This document shows positions 6,501 to 15,112 of a DNA stretch of 34,028 nt, one piece after another. Made by a program: the position numbers and the translations under genes. The notes below the pieces were generated by a model that worked only from the letters and a program-made list of their open reading frames with translations, was not told the origin of the DNA and did no database searches. Every line of letters starts with the position of its first letter. Within the stretch, counting starts at the first letter, position 1. The stretch spans positions 1-34,028 of the forward strand of contig CAOKQK010000036.1 of NCBI GenBank assembly GCA_948470905.1, read 5' to 3'. This DNA comes from an uncultured Lachnospiraceae bacterium (GTDB lineage: Bacteria > Bacillota > Clostridia > Lachnospirales > Lachnospiraceae).

Positions 6501-8876
6501 TTACCGAACAGTTTTACAAAGATTTTGGAGAAGTATGGGATTGAGAAAAAAGAGATTGTGTTTGCTGCCATGGCGGATCTGGACGATCAGTTCCGGTTCG
6601 CGGACTCCATTGTAGCTCTCACGGAGAAGAAGCTGGTGGTGGCCAGATATCCCTACAGAGAAAAGCAGGAATATCGCCTGGGAGGCTATGACAGCTGGGC
6701 CATGCACGGGGAGGCAGCAAATGCGGGCGGGACAGTTTCCGGCAAGACATCACGTCATAACGGAGGTCCCCACGACAGAAGCGAGTCGGAGGAGCCGGCG
6801 GTGCTTTTGTATGATTTGGCGGACGTGGAGAAGCTGGAGGTGCTCCGTCAGGTCAGCACCGGCGTGCTGATGGGGAAGGTGAAGGGGATGGAGCAGTACC
6901 TGTGCCAGTTTTCCAACACCAAGATGGAAGCCTTTATGAGAATAGGGCGCTTATTGGAAAAGATGAAGAAGAGGGAGGAGATTTCCAAGGAAGATCTGGA
7001 TGTCAAGCGGGGCAAGGAGTGCTGTCCCAAGTGCGGCATGATCTACCCTGACCAGGAGCGCAAAGTCTGTCCGAAGTGTATGGACAAGAGTTCCATACTC
7101 TGGAGGACGGTGGGCTACTTTAAGCCCTATAAGGGACGGCTGTTTGTCATGATGTTCTGTTATCTGGCGACGGCGGGTCTGAATCTGGTATGGCCTTATT
7201 TAAGCGGCACGGTGCTTTATGATAAGGTATTGGCGAAGGACGAGACATTTCTTGCAGCAATGAATTTTCCGGCGGGAAGGTTCCTGCTGGCTCTGGGTAT
7301 TTTGACCATTGTGATGATATTGACAAAGGTGCTGATCCAGGCGCTGGGTATTCTGCAGGGAGTATTGACGGCCAGGATTGCCCCGGAGGTAGTGAGCAGG
7401 CTCAAAAGCCAGGTCTTTGATTCCATGGGAAAGCTGTCCATCAGCTTTTTTACCAAGAGGCAGACCGGAGGGCTGATGACCCGTGTGTCCGATGACGCGG
7501 ATGAAATATCAAGCTTTTTCATAGACGGCATCCCATACTTTTTTATCAATGTGGGGACGATCATAGCAACCTGTGTTATTATGTTTGTGCTGAATCCCCT
7601 GCTGGCTCTGGTGTCGGTGGTACTCATGCCGGTGCTGTTCGTTATCAGTTACCGCATGATACCCAGACTGTGGCATTATTATGGTAAACAGCACCGCGCC
7701 AACAGGAGGCTGAACAGCCAGATGAACGAGAACCTGACGGGAGCCAGGGTGGTAAAGGCTTTCGGACAGGAGGAGCAGGAGATGACCCGCTTTAAAAAGA
7801 GCAACACAAGGGTCAGGGATGCAGAGGTGGATGTGGCAGGCTATGACTGCCGTTTTGCCACACTGTATTATCTGGTGGAAGACTCCCTGACCTTCCTGGT
7901 CTGGGCGGTAGGTTCCGCGCTGATCCTCAGCGGTTCAAATATGGAGCTGGGACTTCTGATCACCTTTTCGGGCTATGTGGGACAGCTGAAAGGGCCTCTG
8001 GAATTCATGTCCAGGATTTTCCGCTGGTATACCAGAGCCATGAATTCCGCCCAGCGTATGTATGAGATCATTGACGCCGTGCCGGAGGTGAAGGAGGCGC
8101 CGGATCCCGTGAGGCCGGATACCTTGAACGGCGAGATTGAATTAAAAAATGTCACTTTTGGATATGAGCCAAATAAGCCCGTCCTGAAGGACGTGAGCTT
8201 CCATGTGGAGGCTGGGGAGGTTCTGGGTATCGTAGGACGCTCCGGCGCAGGCAAGTCCACGCTGGTGAACCTGATCTCCCGTCTGTATGACGCCGGTGAG
8301 GGGGAAGTCCTGGTGGACGGTATTAATGTAAAGCGGTACGGTTTTAAGGAGCTACGCAAAAATGTTGCGATGGTGTCTCAGGAAACCTATATTTTCCAGG
8401 GAACCGTGGCAGAAAATATTGCTTATGCAAGGCCGGAAGCTACCAGGGAGGAAATCATAAGGGCGGCGGTACAGGCAAGCGCCCACGATTTTATCTGCAA
8501 GATGCCCCAGGGCTATGACACAATCATCGGCGCGTCCAGCCGTTCCCTGTCGGGCGGAGAGAAGCAGAGGATCTCCATTGCGAGAGCAATCCTTGCGGAT
8601 CCGAAGATCCTGATCCTGGACGAGGCCACATCTGCGGTAGATACGGAGACGGAGCTTGCCATTCAGAAGTCACTGGAGCAGCTGGAGAAGGGCAGGACTG
8701 TGCTCTCCATCGCCCACCGGCTTTCCACGCTGCGCAATGCGAACCATCTGATCGTCATCGACGACGGGCGGGTGACAGAATCCGGGACACACGCGGAGCT
8801 GATGGCACTGAAGGGTACATTTTATAAGCTGAGCGAGCTGCAGACGAAGGCGCTGGCAATGCGGGGCGTGGAGTGA
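6495..8876 (+). CDS. ABC exporter half 1 with PH-like and zinc-ribbon N-terminus
   Basis: A 793-residue fused permease-ATPase exporter subunit. Residues 1 to about 155 resemble a bacterial PH-like fold (SIVALTEKKLVVARY early, LYDLADVEKLEVLRQ later), interrupted by a low-complexity loop at about 70-98. A zinc ribbon follows at about 177-195 (CPKCGMIYPDQERKVCPKC). The transmembrane domain spans about 205-505 with roughly six helices. The ATPase domain is intact: Walker A GRSGAGKST near 581, signature LSGGEKQR near 685, Walker B ILILDEAT near 703, H-loop IAHRLST near 738. The second exporter shares this architecture, so the two probably form a heterodimer. The substrate is unknown. Start chosen at the ATG with GAGGAG upstream. 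Confidence 0.85.
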   Translation: MNLPNSFTKILEKYGIEKKEIVFAAMADLDDQFRFADSIVALTEKKLVVARYPYREKQEYRLGGYDSWAMHGEAANAGGTVSGKTSRHNGGPHDRSESEEPAVLLYDLADVEKLEVLRQVSTGVLMGKVKGMEQYLCQFSNTKMEAFMRIGRLLEKMKKREEISKEDLDVKRGKECCPKCGMIYPDQERKVCPKCMDKSSILWRTVGYFKPYKGRLFVMMFCYLATAGLNLVWPYLSGTVLYDKVLAKDETFLAAMNFPAGRFLLALGILTIVMILTKVLIQALGILQGVLTARIAPEVVSRLKSQVFDSMGKLSISFFTKRQTGGLMTRVSDDADEISSFFIDGIPYFFINVGTIIATCVIMFVLNPLLALVSVVLMPVLFVISYRMIPRLWHYYGKQHRANRRLNSQMNENLTGARVVKAFGQEEQEMTRFKKSNTRVRDAEVDVAGYDCRFATLYYLVEDSLTFLVWAVGSALILSGSNMELGLLITFSGYVGQLKGPLEFMSRIFRWYTRAMNSAQRMYEIIDAVPEVKEAPDPVRPDTLNGEIELKNVTFGYEPNKPVLKDVSFHVEAGEVLGIVGRSGAGKSTLVNLISRLYDAGEGEVLVDGINVKRYGFKELRKNVAMVSQETYIFQGTVAENIAYARPEATREEIIRAAVQASAHDFICKMPQGYDTIIGASSRSLSGGEKQRISIARAILADPKILILDEATSAVDTETELAIQKSLEQLEKGRTVLSIAHRLSTLRNANHLIVIDDGRVTESGTHAELMALKGTFYKLSELQTKALAMRGVE

Positions 8877-8919
8877 GAATAAAGCAGTGTATGGAAATTT
8901 AGTCTGGTGAGGTGTCAAG

Positions 8920-9288
8920 ATGAATGTTAAGAAGTTTTGGGACGCCGTTTTGCGGCAGGATGCAAATGAGATTCGACAATACTTTAATCCATCGGCATAC
9001 ATTAATTGGCATTGTACCAATGAACATTTTACTGTTGATGAGTTTATTCGGGCAAACTGTGAATATCCGGGACAATGGGACGGTGTGGTTGAGCGTGTAG
9101 AGCAAATGGGGAATTTCGTTATTACGGCGGCAAGAGTATTTTCCAAAAGCGAAGATTTATCTTTCCATGCTGTATCATTTATCAAAATGGAAGAAGATAA
9201 AATTGCTGCCATTGACGAATATTGGGGAAATGATGGTCCTGCCCCGCTTTGGAGGCTGGAAAAGCACATCGGAACATCAATTCAATGA
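8920..9288 (+). CDS. SnoaL/NTF2-like small protein
   Basis: A 122-residue protein with the pattern of the NTF2/SnoaL cone fold: a helical start (VKKFWDAVLRQDANEIRQYF), a middle block (NEHFTVDEFIRANCEYPGQW) and C-terminal strands ending AIDEYWGNDGPAPLW. Such domains can be binding pockets or small enzymes; no catalytic set can be named. The ATG follows GGTGAGGTG. It lies 43 bp after exporter half 1 and 68 bp before the DUF1854 gene, same strand. Its base composition is more A+T-rich than that of the exporters, which may mean later insertion into the operon. Confidence 0.75.
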   Translation: MNVKKFWDAVLRQDANEIRQYFNPSAYINWHCTNEHFTVDEFIRANCEYPGQWDGVVERVEQMGNFVITAARVFSKSEDLSFHAVSFIKMEEDKIAAIDEYWGNDGPAPLWRLEKHIGTSIQ

Positions 9289-9356
9289 TCCTGGCCGAAG
9301 AAACCGGAACCAAACAGCCTCGCAGCAGAGGCGGAACTGGAATAGGAGATATAAGT

Positions 9357-9938
9357 ATGAGTGAACATAATGAAAACGAAATGCCTGACCTGCTGGATCT
9401 GCAGGAATTTGACGAGGAGGCTTTGAAGAAGGAGTCGGAGGAGGTCCTGCAGATGAAGTTCCTCACCTCTGAAAATGCGGTGTTCCGCCGCACGGAGGGC
9501 GGCTTCCTTGCCCTGAAATTTGAAGATAAGGATTATGAGCGTGTGGGCGTATACCTGACCTTTCCGCTGACCAACCCGGACGAGTTCATCTCCATCAGGG
9601 AGACGGACGAGAAGGCAAAGGAGATTGGTGTCATCCGCAGCCTGAAGGATATGAAAAAAGATGTGCAGGATATGATCCAGGAGCAGATCCGTCTGCGCTA
9701 TTTCCTGCCTGTGATCCGCAGGGTAATGGATGTGAAGGATGAGTACGGCTACGCTTACTGGCATGTGATGACGGACTTTGGTGTCTGCCGCTTTACCACC
9801 CATATGGGGGGCGACGCGGTCATCAACATCGGCGGTGCCAGATATCAGATCACGGATATTGACGGCAACCGCTATGAGCTGCCGGATCTGTACGCACTGA
9901 CCGTCATGGAGCGTAAAAAACTGGATCTGTTTATTTAA
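9357..9938 (+). CDS. DUF1854 family protein
   Basis: A 193-residue acidic soluble protein. Key stretches are LTSENAVFRRTEGGFLALKF near the N-terminus, YERVGVYLTFPLTNPDEFIS, and a C-terminal block GVCRFTTHMGGDAVINIGG then YQITDIDGNRYELPDL. These match my memory of DUF1854, a family often encoded beside ABC exporter pairs, in some genomes near cyanophycin genes. Function is unproven; it may act as an accessory protein to the exporters. I chose the ATG at 9357 because AGGAGA lies just upstream; the frame is open for 36 more codons but without such a site. It sits between the two exporter genes. Confidence 0.75.
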   Translation: MSEHNENEMPDLLDLQEFDEEALKKESEEVLQMKFLTSENAVFRRTEGGFLALKFEDKDYERVGVYLTFPLTNPDEFISIRETDEKAKEIGVIRSLKDMKKDVQDMIQEQIRLRYFLPVIRRVMDVKDEYGYAYWHVMTDFGVCRFTTHMGGDAVINIGGARYQITDIDGNRYELPDLYALTVMERKKLDLFI

Positions 9939-9975
9939 AATTTCTTTTCGGAGTTGTGTGTGGAGGCAGGTATAT

Positions 9976-10023
9976 CCGCGGGCAACAAGTCACCACGGAA
10001 CCTTGGCGAATGCCGCGAGCGTC
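9976..10023 (+). repeat. Family D intergenic repeat, copy 1
   Basis: Reads CCGCGGGCAACAAGTCA, a variable spacer, then CCTTGGCGAATGCCGCGAG and CGTC. It shares both blocks with copies at 12602, 23173 and 26721. It lies in the DUF1854-exporter 2 intergenic space, next to a family A unit. Confidence 0.65.
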
Positions 10024-10026
10024 ATT

Positions 10027-10048
10027 TCCAAGGAATGCTTTTCTTCCA
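10027..10048 (-). repeat. Single family A unit, intergenic, reverse orientation
   Basis: CCAAGGAATGCTTTTCTTCC is the reverse complement of one family A unit. This copy points against the surrounding genes, unlike most others. Confidence 0.7.
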
Positions 10049-10101
10049 TTTTTATGTGACAGGAACACTTTTCCGAAAAGGGAGGTAAAAAAGGAGTAAT
10101 C

Positions 10102-12477
10102 ATGAAACTATTATATACCTTAAACGAGTCTCAGCAGAGGGCTCTGGCGCTGGAGGAGAAAGAGGAAGTCTGGTACTGCGTACCTGTGGATCTGGCGTTC
10201 AACAACCAAAAAAAAGGCGCTGAGGTCTCCTATGCGGACGCAACATGGATCGTGGTGACGGATAAGCGTCTGGTGATTCTGGAAGCTTCACAGCATACAG
10301 AGGCTTCGCGGTATGCGGAATCTCCACAGCATATGGAAAAAGGACATTCCGTGGAAAAAGGGCAGTCCATGGAAGAAGGGCAGTCCATGGAAGAAGGGCA
10401 GTCCATGGAAAAATCACAGCATATGGAGGAATACGTCAGAACGGCGGAGTACCGCCTGGCAGACTGCGAGAAGATCAAGTGTGAGCATCAGGTCTACAGC
10501 GGGATTCTGACAGTCTTTGGCAAAGACGGCAGTACTTCCTGTGCAGCACGGTTTTCCATGAGGCATATTGTCAGGGCAGCCTACGTGGCCAGGGGCGCCC
10601 AGACAATCATCAATGCCGGCGGGGAGGGCAGGAAGCTCTCAGAGGAGGACCGTGTCACCAGCCGGGAATATGAGAAATACTGTGAAAAGTGCGGGCGGGC
10701 GCTGCCGGGAACCAGCAAATGCCCTTATTGCGACGGCAAGGCAGACATGCTGAAAAAATTTATGTCGCTCTGTGGGGAATTTGTGGGGAAGCTTCTTCTG
10801 ATTTCGGTGCTGCTGCTGTTGATTGCGGCATCCAGCCTGCTTTCCCCCATGGTGCAGAAATGGTTCATTGACGAGGCTTTGACTGACGGAAACGGTACGT
10901 TCACTCAATTTTGGTGGTTTATCGGCATTACTTTCGGCCTGTTGGTGCTGAATATATCACTTTACACCTGGCGGTACTGGCTCTGTGCCAGGCTGGGCGC
11001 GTCCATCAGCATGAGCCTGAGAAAGAAGCTGTACCAGAAGATCCAGGTGCTTTCCCTGTCCTTTATCAACAACAGAAGGCCGGGAGAGCTGATGAACCGT
11101 GTGTCAAGAGATACCAGGCAGATCAGGCAGTTTATGGAGGAGGTGTTCGGCGACATGCTCTCCACCCTTGTGACCATGGTAGTTTCCCTGGTGATGATGT
11201 TTGTGATCAACTGGAAGATGACGCTGCTGTCCCTGGTGTTTGTGGTAGTGGTCATAGTAGTGACCAGGGTTTTCTGGCACCATATCCGCACTATCTTTCA
11301 CAGACAGTGGCTGAAATTCGACGATCTGAGCAGCAGCCTGCAGGATATCATTTCCGGGATGCGCATAGTGAAGTCCTTCGGACAGGAGGGGCGGGAGAGC
11401 GCCAGATTTACGGAGAAAACCAGGGATTTTGCCGCGGTGCAGAAGAAGAACGAGACTTTCTGGGCGACATTTTATCCCATTTTGACTTTCCTTTTGGGTG
11501 TGGGGACTTACATCGCCATCTATTTTGGCGGCATCCATGTGCTGGAGGGCGAGATGACTGTGGGACAGCTGGTGCAGTTTGTTACCTACAGCGGCTACCT
11601 GTTCGGGCCTTTGAGCTGGATGACCCATCTGCCCCGCCAGGTGATGCAGATGATGACCAGCCTGAACCGCATTTATGACGTTCTTGACGAGGAACCCTTA
11701 CTGGCGGACCGGGCGGACAGCCGGGCATTTCCCATCAAGGGAGCATTTTCCTTTGAAAATATATCCTTCGGCTACCAGACCTATGAGCCTGTGCTGGAGA
11801 ACATTAATTTCACGGTGGAGCCCGGTGAGATGATCGGCCTGGTGGGAGCATCAGGCACGGGCAAATCTACCCTGATCAACCTGATCATGCGGCTCTACGA
11901 CGTGGATCAGGGCAGGATACTCTTAGATGGCTGCGACCTGCGGGATATCCAGATGGAAAGCCTGCATTCCCAGATTGGAGTAGTGCTCCAGGAGACTTTC
12001 CTCTTTTCGGGGAGCATCCTTGCCAACATACGCTTTGCAAAGCAGGACGCTTCCCTGGAGGAGGTCATCCGGGCGGCCCGGGCGGCAAACGCCCATGACT
12101 TCATCTGCAAAACCCCGGACGGCTACAATACCTACGTGGGAGAGCACGGCTACAATCTATCCGGCGGTGAACGACAGAGGATCGCTATTGCCAGGGCAAT
12201 CCTGAACAACCCCAGGATCCTGATCCTGGACGAGGCAACCTCCGCCCTGGATACGGAGAGCGAGTTCCTGATCCAGCAGGCCCTTGACCGCCTGATCCAG
12301 GGCAGGACCACCTTTGCCATCGCTCACAGGCTTTCCACGCTGCGGAATGCCAGCCGGCTGGTGGTGATTGACAAGCACGGTGTGGCGGAGATTGGCACGC
12401 ACAATGAACTTCTGGAGAAGAAGGGAATTTATTACGGGCTGGTGAACGCCCAGCTGAAGATGAGCGAAACGGCATAA
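10102..12477 (+). CDS. ABC exporter half 2 with repeat-expanded N-terminus
   Basis: A 791-residue paralogue of exporter half 1 and its likely heterodimer partner. The N-terminal PH-like domain (ATWIVVTDKRLVILEA, then YRLADCEKIKCEHQVY) is interrupted at residues 63-110 by eight tandem hexapeptides encoded by family A repeats. A zinc ribbon follows at about 194-212 (CEKCGRALPGTSKCPYC). The membrane domain spans about 225-520. Walker A GASGTGKST lies near 583, signature LSGGERQR near 686, Walker B ILILDEAT near 706, H-loop IAHRLST near 740; all are intact, so both halves look ATPase-competent. The start is preceded by GGGAGG and AAGGAG tracts. Hairpin-forming DNA lies downstream of the stop. Substrate unknown. 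Confidence 0.87.
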   Translation: MKLLYTLNESQQRALALEEKEEVWYCVPVDLAFNNQKKGAEVSYADATWIVVTDKRLVILEASQHTEASRYAESPQHMEKGHSVEKGQSMEEGQSMEEGQSMEKSQHMEEYVRTAEYRLADCEKIKCEHQVYSGILTVFGKDGSTSCAARFSMRHIVRAAYVARGAQTIINAGGEGRKLSEEDRVTSREYEKYCEKCGRALPGTSKCPYCDGKADMLKKFMSLCGEFVGKLLLISVLLLLIAASSLLSPMVQKWFIDEALTDGNGTFTQFWWFIGITFGLLVLNISLYTWRYWLCARLGASISMSLRKKLYQKIQVLSLSFINNRRPGELMNRVSRDTRQIRQFMEEVFGDMLSTLVTMVVSLVMMFVINWKMTLLSLVFVVVVIVVTRVFWHHIRTIFHRQWLKFDDLSSSLQDIISGMRIVKSFGQEGRESARFTEKTRDFAAVQKKNETFWATFYPILTFLLGVGTYIAIYFGGIHVLEGEMTVGQLVQFVTYSGYLFGPLSWMTHLPRQVMQMMTSLNRIYDVLDEEPLLADRADSRAFPIKGAFSFENISFGYQTYEPVLENINFTVEPGEMIGLVGASGTGKSTLINLIMRLYDVDQGRILLDGCDLRDIQMESLHSQIGVVLQETFLFSGSILANIRFAKQDASLEEVIRAARAANAHDFICKTPDGYNTYVGEHGYNLSGGERQRIAIARAILNNPRILILDEATSALDTESEFLIQQALDRLIQGRTTFAIAHRLSTLRNASRLVVIDKHGVAEIGTHNELLEKKGIYYGLVNAQLKMSETA
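10288..10431 (+). repeat. Eight in-frame 18-bp family A units
   Basis: Exactly 144 bp, eight 18-bp periods, encoding SQHTEA, SRYAES, PQHMEK, GHSVEK, GQSMEE, GQSMEE, GQSMEK, SQHMEE. The inner GQSMEE units are nearly identical (recent expansion) and the edges more divergent (older). The site matches the place where exporter half 1 carries its own unrelated loop. Confidence 0.9.
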
Positions 12478-12601
12478 AAAATATTTCTTTTCAAAAGAAA
12501 CATATTGTTGTATAATATTCGTGTCTATTAAAAAATCATATAGATTTACTGCGGGCAGGGAAAAGTCCTTGGCATCAGAAGGTGCTTTTCCCTGCTTGAT
12601 T

Positions 12602-12654
12602 CCCGCGAGCAATGAGCCAAAGCTTGTAAGGCCTTGGCGAATGCTGCGAGGGTC
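12602..12654 (+). repeat. Family D intergenic repeat, copy 2
   Basis: CCCGCGAGCAATGAGCCAAA followed by GGCCTTGGCGAATGCTGCGA and GGGTC. Both blocks match the other copies. It is directly followed by a strong hairpin (12654-12685). Confidence 0.7.
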
Positions 12655-12685
12655 AACAACCCTGTTGCTTGCAGCGGGGTTGTTG
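12654..12685 (+). terminator. Hairpin between exporter operon and moxR
   Basis: CAACAACCC (12654-12662) pairs perfectly with GGGTTGTTG (12677-12685) around a 14-base loop. No long U-tract follows, so it is a weak or context-dependent terminator, or a part of the family D element. A TATAAT (12693-12698) lies just behind it. Confidence 0.4.
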
Positions 12686-12698
12686 GCTTATATATAAT
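12669..12698 (+). promoter_or_regulatory. Possible promoter of the moxR operon
   Basis: TATAAT at 12693-12698 with TTGCAG at 12669-12674, spacer 18 bp. The -10 is perfect and the -35 poor. It overlaps the preceding hairpin and lies 60 bp before the moxR start. Confidence 0.35.
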
Positions 12699-12757
12699 TT
12701 CCTGAATTTATCAGTGGATTTTTTTAAAGCGTAAAATAAGTTGTTGGGGGAAAATGC

Positions 12758-13708
12758 ATGGAGACGAACGGAAAACAGTTCTGCGGGAAAATACTTGAAA
12801 ATATCAGTCATGTGATCGTAGGGAAGGAGCGGACTGCGAAGCTGCTTCTGACGGCGCTTCTGGCGGACGGGCATGTACTGCTGGAGGATGTGCCCGGCAC
12901 CGGAAAGACCAGGCTGGCAAAGACTCTTGCCAAAAGCATCCATGCCGATTTCTCCAGGATACAGTTTACTCCGGATCTTCTGCCCAGCGATGTCACCGGG
13001 CTTAATATCTATGACAGGCAGAAAAATCAGTTTGTCCTGCGAAAAGGTCCCGTGTTTACCAATATACTTCTGGCGGACGAGATAAACCGGGCAACCCCCA
13101 GGACCCAGGCGGGACTGTTGGAATGCATGGAGGAGCGTCAGGTGACGATTGACGGCGAAACCTACATTCCGGGCATGCCTTTCTTCGTCATTGCCACACA
13201 GAATCCGGTGGAGACTACCGGTACTTTCCCTCTGCCGGAGGCCCAGCTTGACCGTTTTATGATGCGCCTTTCCATGGGACTGCCCGGCAGGGAAGAAGAA
13301 CTTTCCATATTGGAGAAATACATGGAAAAAGATCCTCTGGATGAGATTGCCGGCGTGCTTGGTCTGGATGAGCTGGCTGGGGCAAAGGCAGCGGCGAACA
13401 AGGTATTCGTCCACCCCTGTGTGCGGGAATATCTGGTGGATATCGTGGACGCCACCAGGGAGGGGGAGCAGATCATTGCAGGCACAAGCCCCAGGGGAGC
13501 GCTCACCCTGTTGCGCTGTGCCAAGGCTTACGCCTGGCTGGACGGCAGGGATTTTGTGACACCGGATGATATCAAGGCTCTGGCGGTTCCGGTGCTTGCC
13601 CATCGCATTGTCATGGGCTACGGCGCAGGCACGGCGGATGCTGTGGAGAAAATGTTGGAGAGGATCCTTGCAAACGCTCCCGTCCCCACTGAGGATTTCA
13701 AAAAATGA
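12758..13708 (+). CDS. MoxR-family AAA+ ATPase
   Basis: A 316-residue AAA+ chaperone-like ATPase of the MoxR group. Walker A EDVPGTGKTRLAKTL lies near residue 46, Walker B ILLADEINRATPRTQ near 105, and the sensor/arginine region IATQNPVETTGTFPLPEAQL near 145, followed by LDRFMMRL. MoxR proteins work with DUF58 (vWA-like) partners in metal-centre insertion or protein complex maturation. The next gene is indeed a DUF58 protein, overlapping by four bases (ATGA), so the two are translationally coupled. The start is the ATG behind a G-rich tract (TTGGGGGAAAATGC); the ribosome-binding site is atypical. Confidence 0.93.
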   Translation: METNGKQFCGKILENISHVIVGKERTAKLLLTALLADGHVLLEDVPGTGKTRLAKTLAKSIHADFSRIQFTPDLLPSDVTGLNIYDRQKNQFVLRKGPVFTNILLADEINRATPRTQAGLLECMEERQVTIDGETYIPGMPFFVIATQNPVETTGTFPLPEAQLDRFMMRLSMGLPGREEELSILEKYMEKDPLDEIAGVLGLDELAGAKAAANKVFVHPCVREYLVDIVDATREGEQIIAGTSPRGALTLLRCAKAYAWLDGRDFVTPDDIKALAVPVLAHRIVMGYGAGTADAVEKMLERILANAPVPTEDFKK

Positions 13709-15036
13709 TAACAGTGTTGGCAGTCGGCATCCTGGGCTTTCTGCTTCTTGTGGCGCAGCAGATTGTTTACCAGAAACTGTGGATGAAAAATTTAAATGTG
13801 AATATCAGCTTTTCCAGGGATCATATCTTCGAGGGCGAGACGGGAGAGCTGAAAGAAACGATCGAAAACCGGAAGCGGCTTCCCCTTGCCATGCTGAAGG
13901 TTAAGTTCATGACGGACAGGCATCTTGTCTTTGGCAATGCAACAGGCTCCCGCACCACGGATAATTATTACCGCAATGATGTGTTCTGCATCGGAGGCGG
14001 CGAGAGGATTATCCGCACCCTGAAGTTCCAGGGGAGCAAAAGAGGCTATTACACCATCAAGGGTCTGAGCCTTGTGGGTTCGGATCTGTTTTTTATGAGC
14101 CAGATGAACCAGGATCTTGTAGTGGGGGATGACGCTGATAATGAAGCAGGGCGTTCCATGGAAACAGATCGTTCCATGGAAATTTATGTATACCCCAGGC
14201 CCTATGACAGCAGTGAGCTCAGGCGCGCATTGCTGTATTTAAACGGAGACATGGTAACAAAGCGGCATCTGCTGGAGGACCCCTTTGAATACAGGGGCAT
14301 CCGGGAATACCAGCCCTACGATGACATGCGCAGCATTAATTGGAAGGCTACGGCAAAGACAGGGGACCTGAAGGTAAACCAGAGGCATTATACTTCCTTG
14401 AAAAATGCCCGTGTCTTTTTTGATGTACAATTAAATGCGAAACCCTGCCATGGGGGAGAGTATGATAAGATGGAAGAAAAGCATTCCATGGAAGAAAAGC
14501 ATTCCATGGAAGAAAGCCTTTCCAGGGGAGAAAAACTTTCCGGGGAAACTAATGATTGCTCCAGAAATCATCATGCAAATCATTATTACGACGCCGTCTG
14601 GGACAAAGAGGCTGTGGCGGAAATGGTGATACGCATCACAGCGGCAATCTGTGCTTATTTCCTAAAGCAGGGAATGCAGGTGTCCTGTTTTGGAAACGGA
14701 GTGGACACCCTCACTCATGAGCCAGTGGCGATACCGTCCAGGGGCGGGAACCGTCAAATGGATCATATTTACAGGAGCCTGGCAAGGGTGGATCTGGAGC
14801 AGCCGGAGATTTCTTTTTCGCAAAGGTTTGAGGATACTGTCTTTGAGGCGTCCGAAGGCGTCCTGAACTGCTTTGTGTCTTCGGACCAGGGAGAGGAATT
14901 TGCTGCGTTATTAGACAGATACCAACATACGGGATGTCCCTTTATATGGTTTTATCCTGTGCAGAAGGGGAAAGCGCTGCCCAAGCTGCCGCCTGCAGTG
15001 GCAAAGCGTGTCAGGGTGCTTTACCTGGATGTCTGA
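13705..15036 (+). CDS. DUF58 protein with two repeat insertions
   Basis: A 443-residue membrane-anchored partner of MoxR. An N-terminal hydrophobic segment (residues 2-21) is followed by a beta-rich region, the DUF58 hallmark (EYRGIREYQPYDDMRSINWK, about 194-213, then GDLKVNQ), and a vWA-like C-terminal region. Two family A insertions are visible: a two-unit copy at about residues 150-160 (RSMETDRSMEI) and a four-unit copy at about 255-282 (KMEEKHSMEEKHSMEE, then SLSRGEKLSGET). The second lies in the loop after the first strand of the vWA-like fold (ARVFFDVQLNAK), a place likely to tolerate extra residues. The start ATG overlaps the moxR stop. A 51-bp inverted repeat follows the stop. Confidence 0.88.
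   Translation: MITVLAVGILGFLLLVAQQIVYQKLWMKNLNVNISFSRDHIFEGETGELKETIENRKRLPLAMLKVKFMTDRHLVFGNATGSRTTDNYYRNDVFCIGGGERIIRTLKFQGSKRGYYTIKGLSLVGSDLFFMSQMNQDLVVGDDADNEAGRSMETDRSMEIYVYPRPYDSSELRRALLYLNGDMVTKRHLLEDPFEYRGIREYQPYDDMRSINWKATAKTGDLKVNQRHYTSLKNARVFFDVQLNAKPCHGGEYDKMEEKHSMEEKHSMEESLSRGEKLSGETNDCSRNHHANHYYDAVWDKEAVAEMVIRITAAICAYFLKQGMQVSCFGNGVDTLTHEPVAIPSRGGNRQMDHIYRSLARVDLEQPEISFSQRFEDTVFEASEGVLNCFVSSDQGEEFAALLDRYQHTGCPFIWFYPVQKGKALPKLPPAVAKRVRVLYLDV
14150..14184 (+). repeat. Family A repeat, two units, in frame in DUF58 gene
   Basis: CGTTCCATGGAAACAGAT is followed by CGTTCCATGGAAATT. It reads RSMETDRSMEI in the gene frame with the same phase as the other coding copies. Confidence 0.65.
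14467..14548 (+). repeat. Family A repeat, four units, in frame in DUF58 gene
   Basis: Two near-identical units (MEEKHS, MEEKHS) are followed by two diverged ones (MEESLS, RGEKLS) and a GET remnant. The 18-bp period is kept throughout. Confidence 0.88.
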
Positions 15037-15040
15037 TCAA

Positions 15041-15091
15041 GAGCGTGTTTGAAAAATGCTTTCTGCCAGATATGCGTCATCAAACACGCTC
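15041..15091 (+). repeat. Family C short inverted-repeat element
   Basis: GAGCGTGTTTG (15041-15051) and CAAACACGCTC (15081-15091) are a perfect 11-bp inverted repeat. The left part continues AAAAATGCTTTCTGCC, which matches the right end of the larger element at 27671-27893 (reverse strand). It looks like an internally deleted copy. It lies 5 bp after the DUF58 stop and 21 bp before the next start codon. Confidence 0.65.
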
Positions 15092-15112
15092 CAGGGAAAT
15101 AAGGAGTTTTTC

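Noticed and set aside
10911..11678. 255-codon ORF in another frame of the second exporter gene
   Set aside because: Overlaps the conserved membrane domain of the exporter; product is low-complexity and has no ribosome-binding site.
12481..12516. TTTCTTTTCAAAAGAAA hairpin and TATAAT as terminator/promoter
   Set aside because: The stem is A+T-only with no U-tract, and no good -35 lies at the right distance from the TATAAT.
12653..13603. 316-codon ORF on the minus strand
   Set aside because: Antisense shadow of moxR; the plus strand carries Walker A, Walker B and sensor motifs.
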